Below are positions 60,649-64,000 of a stretch of DNA of 64,000 nucleotides, piece after piece. This DNA comes from Candidatus Latescibacterota bacterium. Lineage in GTDB: Bacteria; JAAXHH01. The DNA is taken from positions 1,757,330 to 1,821,329 of the forward strand of contig JAJEEG010000006.1 of NCBI GenBank assembly GCA_022821085.1, written 5' to 3'. The stretch's first letter is position 1. Every line of letters starts with the position of its first letter. Under the pieces are notes generated by a model. It was not told the origin of the DNA. It made no database searches and worked only from the letters and a program-made list of their open reading frames with translations. The position numbers were made by a program, and so were the translations under genes.

Positions 60649-61884
60649 ATGATTCGAAGGTCCTTCATACCCATGGCCACGGCCGCCCTGACCGCGGCAG
60701 GGATAGCGTTCCTGGCGGTCGCGTGTGCGGACATGGAAGTGGCCGAGCAGACCGCTGACGCCGACGCCGTGATGGCGCCGATGTTCGAAGTGGACCCCCT
60801 GTGGCCCAAGCCGCTGCCCAACCACTGGATCCTGGGTTCCGCCATCGGCGTAACCGTCGACGCCAACGACAACATCTGGATCATCCACCGCGGAAACGGC
60901 AACCCGAGTACGGAACTGGGCGCCGCGCAGGACCCGCCCGTGGCCGAATGCTGCATACCCGCCCCGCCGGTACTCCAGTTCAGTCCCGAGGGCGATCTGT
61001 TGAACCATTGGGGCGGACCGGGTGAAGGATACGACTGGCCGGGTTCGAATCACGGGATCACCGTCGACCCTATGGGTAATCTCTGGATCGGCGGCAACGG
61101 GGGCGACGACGCCCATATCCTGGTATTCGCCCAGGACGGCACCTTCCTGAAGCAGTTCGGCGAACCCGGCGCGCGGAGAGCCGAATCCTTCGACGAGGCG
61201 GATCCGGAGTGGACCGGCAACAGCATGGACCCGGGGAATTTCGGGCGGGTGGCCAAGATCTCCTTCGACGCTTCCGCGAACGAGGCCTATGTGGCCGACG
61301 GCTACCTGAACAAGCGCGTCGCGGTCCTCGATATCGAGACCGGGGCCCTGAAGCGGTACTGGGGCGCCTACGGCAACGAGCCGGATGACGCCAATATCGG
61401 GAGATATGATCCGGAAGCGCCGCCGGCCCAGCAATTCCGAAATCCCGTCCACGCGGCCGATCCCTCGAACGACGGTCATGTATACGTCTGCGACCGGCCC
61501 AACAACCGAATCCAGGTTTTCCGGACGGACGGTACCTTCGTGATGGAGAAAGTCCTCTCCGGCAACACGCTGGGCGCCGGGTCTACCTGGGACGTCGCCT
61601 TTTCGAAGGATCCGGACCAGAAATACGTGTACGTGGCGGACGGCCAGAACATGAAGGTGTACGTGCTGTTGCGGGAAACGCTGGAAGTGCTGACCACTTT
61701 CGGAGACGGCGGCCGCCAGCCGGGCCAGTTCTTCGGCACCCACAGCATCGCGACCGATTCGAAGGGCAATATCTACACCACGGAGACCTACGAAGGCAAG
61801 CGCGTGCAGAAGTTCACCTACATGGGTGAGGGCCCGGTCGAGCAGCAGGACCAGGGCGTGATATGGCCCTCTGCCTCCCGGTAG
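60649..61884 (+). CDS. NHL-repeat (6-bladed propeller) lipoprotein
   Basis: 411 aa, GGGAGG upstream. Lipobox LAVAC near residue 25. Blades such as 'GVTVDANDNIWIIHRG', 'GITVDPMGNLWIGGNGGDD', 'AYVADGYLNKRVAVLDIETG', 'HVYVCDRPNNRIQVF' and 'SIATDSKGNIYTTETYEGKR'. Secreted or outer-membrane-anchored; such proteins include putative peptidyl-alpha-hydroxyglycine lyases and sensors. Its last 22 bases overlap the next gene. Confidence 0.88.
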   Translation: MIRRSFIPMATAALTAAGIAFLAVACADMEVAEQTADADAVMAPMFEVDPLWPKPLPNHWILGSAIGVTVDANDNIWIIHRGNGNPSTELGAAQDPPVAECCIPAPPVLQFSPEGDLLNHWGGPGEGYDWPGSNHGITVDPMGNLWIGGNGGDDAHILVFAQDGTFLKQFGEPGARRAESFDEADPEWTGNSMDPGNFGRVAKISFDASANEAYVADGYLNKRVAVLDIETGALKRYWGAYGNEPDDANIGRYDPEAPPAQQFRNPVHAADPSNDGHVYVCDRPNNRIQVFRTDGTFVMEKVLSGNTLGAGSTWDVAFSKDPDQKYVYVADGQNMKVYVLLRETLEVLTTFGDGGRQPGQFFGTHSIATDSKGNIYTTETYEGKRVQKFTYMGEGPVEQQDQGVIWPSASR

Positions 61885-63401
61885 GCACGACGGATCGGGT
61901 CTCTCCTCTTACGGGACGACGGGCGGCGACCGGCCGGGTTGCCGTCCGCGTCCTGCTTTTCCTGGCCATAGCCGGACTCACGGCGGCCGTGCCGTCAACC
62001 GGCGCATTCGGCCACGACATCCCCTCCGACATCACGGTTCGCGCGTTCATCAAGCCGGAAGGCCAGCGCCTCAGCATGCTCGTGCGGGTCCCGCTCGAGG
62101 CCATGCTCGACGTCACCTTTCCCCTGACCGGCCCGGGCTATCTCGACCTGTCCCGCGCCGACGAATCCCTGAGGGACGCCGCCATGCTGTGGCTCGGACA
62201 GGAGGTGTCGATCTATGAAGACGGCACGCGCCTGGCCGTGCCCGAACTGGTGGCCGCCAGGGCCTCCCTGCCTTCCGATCGATCCTTTGGCGCGTACGAT
62301 ACCGCGCTGGCTTCCACCCGGGGGCCGCCGCTCCCGGCCAGTACACAGATCTTCTGGCAGCAGGTGATGCTGGACGTGCTGTTCGAGTACCGGATCACCT
62401 CGGACCGTTCGGAGTTTGCGATCCTCCCCGGACTCGAAAGGCTGGGAATGCGGGTCTCGACCGTGCTCCGCTTCCTGCCTGCTACGGGGGGCGAACGCCT
62501 CTACCAGTATACCGGGAATCCGGGCCGTGTCGTACTCGATCCCCGCTGGCATCAGGCCGCGTATCGTTTCGTGCGGCTCGGTTTCACCCACATCCTCGAC
62601 GGCATGGACCATCTCCTGTTCCTGCTGTGCCTCATCATCCCCTTTCAACGCCTGCGCGTGCTCGTGATCCTCGTTACCGCCTTTACCGTCGCGCACTCAG
62701 TCACGCTGGTCGCCGCCACCCTGGGTCTGACGCCCACCGCCCTCTGGTTCGTTCCCCTCGTGGAAACGGTGATCGCCGCCTCCATCGTCTATATGGCACT
62801 GGAGAACATCGTGTCCCCCGGCCTGCGCCGGCGCTGGATGGCCGTATTCGGGTTCGGACTCGTGCACGGGTTCGGTTTCGCCTACGCACTGCGGGACATG
62901 CTGCCTTTCGGAGGAGATCACCTGGTAGTCTCGCTTCTGGCGTTCAACGTGGGGGTCGAGATCGGTCAGTTGCTCGTGGTTCTGGTCTGCGTCCCGGTGC
63001 TTCGAATGCTCTTCAGGTTCATACCGGGTGGGCAGATCGGGAAGACCGGGCGGATCGGGCAGGCCGGGCAGGCCGGACAATCCCGGCGGATCGGTGCGGT
63101 CATCCTCTCGGTCCTTGCGGGTCACACGGCCTGGCACTGGCTGGTGGAACGGGGCGCCGTCCTGTGGGAATTCGACGTGTTGGCCACAACGCCGGACGCC
63201 GCGCTGTACGGGGTGGCGGGACTCCTGGTACTGATGTTGATCATTGCCGCCTTAGCGGGATGGGCGCTTACCCGTCCGGGCCGTCCTGACTGGACGGATG
63301 AAACGGACCGGACGGACCGGACGGACCGGACGGTTCAGGCAGACCAGGCGGCTCGGGCAGACCAGGCGGTTCGGGCAGACGGACCGGACAGACCGGCCTA
63401 G
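61863..63401 (+). CDS. HupE/UreJ-like membrane protein with N-terminal periplasmic domain and repetitive tail
   Basis: 512 aa from ATG 61863, inside the preceding gene. An N-terminal signal segment (about 27-50), a periplasmic beta-rich domain to about 235, then the HupE_UreJ_2 core 'FVRLGFTHILDGMDHLLFLL', 'TAFTVAHSVTLVAATLG', 'FGLVHGFGFAYALRDM' with six membrane segments. His and Asp residues in these helices suggest metal (Ni/Cu) handling. Two low-complexity stretches: GKTGRIGQAGQAGQ (about 390) and a tail rich in DRTDRTDRTVQADQAARADQ. The hydrogenase or urease link is not supported locally. Confidence 0.88.
   Translation: MALCLPVGTTDRVSPLTGRRAATGRVAVRVLLFLAIAGLTAAVPSTGAFGHDIPSDITVRAFIKPEGQRLSMLVRVPLEAMLDVTFPLTGPGYLDLSRADESLRDAAMLWLGQEVSIYEDGTRLAVPELVAARASLPSDRSFGAYDTALASTRGPPLPASTQIFWQQVMLDVLFEYRITSDRSEFAILPGLERLGMRVSTVLRFLPATGGERLYQYTGNPGRVVLDPRWHQAAYRFVRLGFTHILDGMDHLLFLLCLIIPFQRLRVLVILVTAFTVAHSVTLVAATLGLTPTALWFVPLVETVIAASIVYMALENIVSPGLRRRWMAVFGFGLVHGFGFAYALRDMLPFGGDHLVVSLLAFNVGVEIGQLLVVLVCVPVLRMLFRFIPGGQIGKTGRIGQAGQAGQSRRIGAVILSVLAGHTAWHWLVERGAVLWEFDVLATTPDAALYGVAGLLVLMLIIAALAGWALTRPGRPDWTDETDRTDRTDRTVQADQAARADQAVRADGPDRPA
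63283..63398 (+). repeat. Coding minisatellite at the HupE-like C-terminus
   Basis: A 9-bp unit (acggaccgg, four or more copies) is followed by 15-18 bp units (gcagaccaggcggctcgg) that encode the Asp/Arg/Thr/Gln/Ala tail right up to the stop codon. Confidence 0.85.
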
Positions 63402-63988
63402 CGGGCCGCTTGAATGAAAGTCTCGGACAGGGCGAACACGCAGGAGCTGCGCTCGCCGCCGAGAGTGGGCTTCCAGATATCGACCGGATAGGGTTCGCCC
63501 GGAATCATGTGACCGTTGAAATTGATCTGTGCGGTCCGGGCAAAGAACAGGCAGGAGAAGACGTCCCATCCTTCCCTGAGTCCCGGGCCGGGCGCTTCGA
63601 GCAGTTCGGGAAGCTGCAAGCCGTCCCAGCGTGCGATGACCAGGTCATCCGCCGTTTCGATCGTCCACGCGGGCGCGTCAAGTACGTTGCCGCTCCGCGT
63701 GAAAACGGCCGGCGTCACCTCCAGTTCCATGTCGTACATGCCGCCCCGGCCGCTCATCCAATGCTGAATGAACACCGCCAGTTCCGGATTGTCGGTGCAG
63801 ATCCTGTGGTACGAGGATCCATGCTCGATCAGGACATAGGCCACGGTCCCTTCGCCGGCCGAACTGTAGTGCGTATGCCAGAGGCTGACCATCGCGCAGT
63901 TCTCCCCGGCATCCGGGGGCCGCAGGTAGTTGATCCAGTGTTGTCCCGTCCAGTACAGCCTGCCCGGGTTGACGATCGGCCTGTCCAT
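63398..63988 (-). CDS. Hypothetical protein, 196 aa
   Basis: Complete within the window, convergent with the HupE-like gene (4-bp overlap of ends). No signal peptide or membrane helix. Segments 'YWTGQHWINYLRPPDAGENC', 'MVSLWHTHYSSAGEGTVAYVL' and 'WDVFSCLFFARTAQINFNGH' suggest a beta-rich fold with conserved Trp and His, but I do not recognise the family. The remaining 12 bases to the edge hold only upstream sequence (GGAGGG at 63989-64000, minus strand reading cggagggatcgg). Confidence 0.7.
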   Translation of the reverse strand: MDRPIVNPGRLYWTGQHWINYLRPPDAGENCAMVSLWHTHYSSAGEGTVAYVLIEHGSSYHRICTDNPELAVFIQHWMSGRGGMYDMELEVTPAVFTRSGNVLDAPAWTIETADDLVIARWDGLQLPELLEAPGPGLREGWDVFSCLFFARTAQINFNGHMIPGEPYPVDIWKPTLGGERSSCVFALSETFIQAAR

Positions 63989-64000
63989 CCGATCCCTCCG

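Noticed and set aside
61863-63401. Nickel-hydrogenase or urease operon
   Set aside because: The HupE/UreJ-like protein is alone; no hydrogenase or urease genes occur in the window.

Overview
The window is a high-GC (roughly 60-65% by eye), gene-dense stretch of a Gram-negative bacterial chromosome. Lipoproteins with clear lipoboxes, three outer-membrane beta-barrel porins, heme A synthase, MutL, signal peptidase I and one tRNA-Trp fix that much. The mix of phytanoyl-CoA dioxygenase-family proteins, enolase-superfamily dehydratases, a DUF3311 + sodium:solute symporter pair, Gfo/Idh/MocA oxidoreductases, NHL propellers and an ASPIC/UnbV giant resembles uncultured marine or soil lineages such as Latescibacterota and their relatives. 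That placement is inference from gene content; there is no rRNA here.

The most remarkable region is 1-8225, a ribosomal-peptide (RiPP) locus of the NHLP/TOMM type. On the plus strand it has the C-terminal end of a NHLM-type ABC exporter, a protein in which a full NHLP leader is fused to an alpha/alpha-toroid (squalene-cyclase/prenyltransferase-like) enzyme, an AlkB-type membrane di-iron monooxygenase fused to a GlnE-like adenylyltransferase module, a fused C+D YcaO cyclodehydratase, and an unrecognised 372-aa protein. A bidirectional terminator follows. Convergent to this operon is a separate 83-aa NHLP precursor with a very short predicted core (LCCCW), driven by a near-consensus sigma70 promoter that overlaps the end of the next gene. 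The precursor leader and the leader on the cyclase-like enzyme align without gaps, so the enzyme sits where the core peptide should be. I know of no described system with this combination.

8.2-19 kb is a catabolic/transport and general-metabolism region: symporter, NHL propeller, SDR, epimerase, enolase-superfamily protein, PhyH oxygenase, CtaA, tRNA-Trp, a ureohydrolase and a CaiB-type CoA-transferase. 19-27 kb holds an arylamine N-acetyltransferase, a stand-alone GroES-like protein, a Bax-inhibitor-1 protein, a collagen-like lipoprotein and its repeat-free paralogue, signal peptidase I and an M1 peptidase. 27.2-32.4 kb is a probable carbohydrate/amino-compound operon (Gfo/Idh/MocA, sugar isomerase-like, GSAM-like aminotransferase, OppA-type binding protein) preceded by paired palindromes. 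32.6-43.2 kb holds a TPR protein, a thiol-dioxygenase-like cupin, an AT-rich orphan, a desaturase, a ferritin-like di-iron protein, a ClC channel and three tandem paralogous porins. The first porin has a sigma70-like promoter and the second a sigma54-like one. 43.2-51.2 kb is housekeeping and redox (TsaC/Sua5, threonine aldolase, RsbW-like kinase, MutL, sugar dehydrogenase, EpmA-like lysine ligase with an OB domain, zinc dehydrogenase). 51.2-64 kb has a 1177-aa TPR/VCBS/ASPIC lipoprotein, IMP cyclohydrolase, an AAA15-type ATPase, an enolase-superfamily protein coupled to a PhyH protein with an HxG motif, an alanine aminotransferase, an NHL lipoprotein and a HupE-like membrane protein.

Two genome-scale quirks recur. 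Short tandem duplications (14-24 bp units) sit on or just after stop codons and at gene junctions. In-frame minisatellites create Gly/Pro- or Gln/Asn-rich linkers inside otherwise ordinary enzymes.
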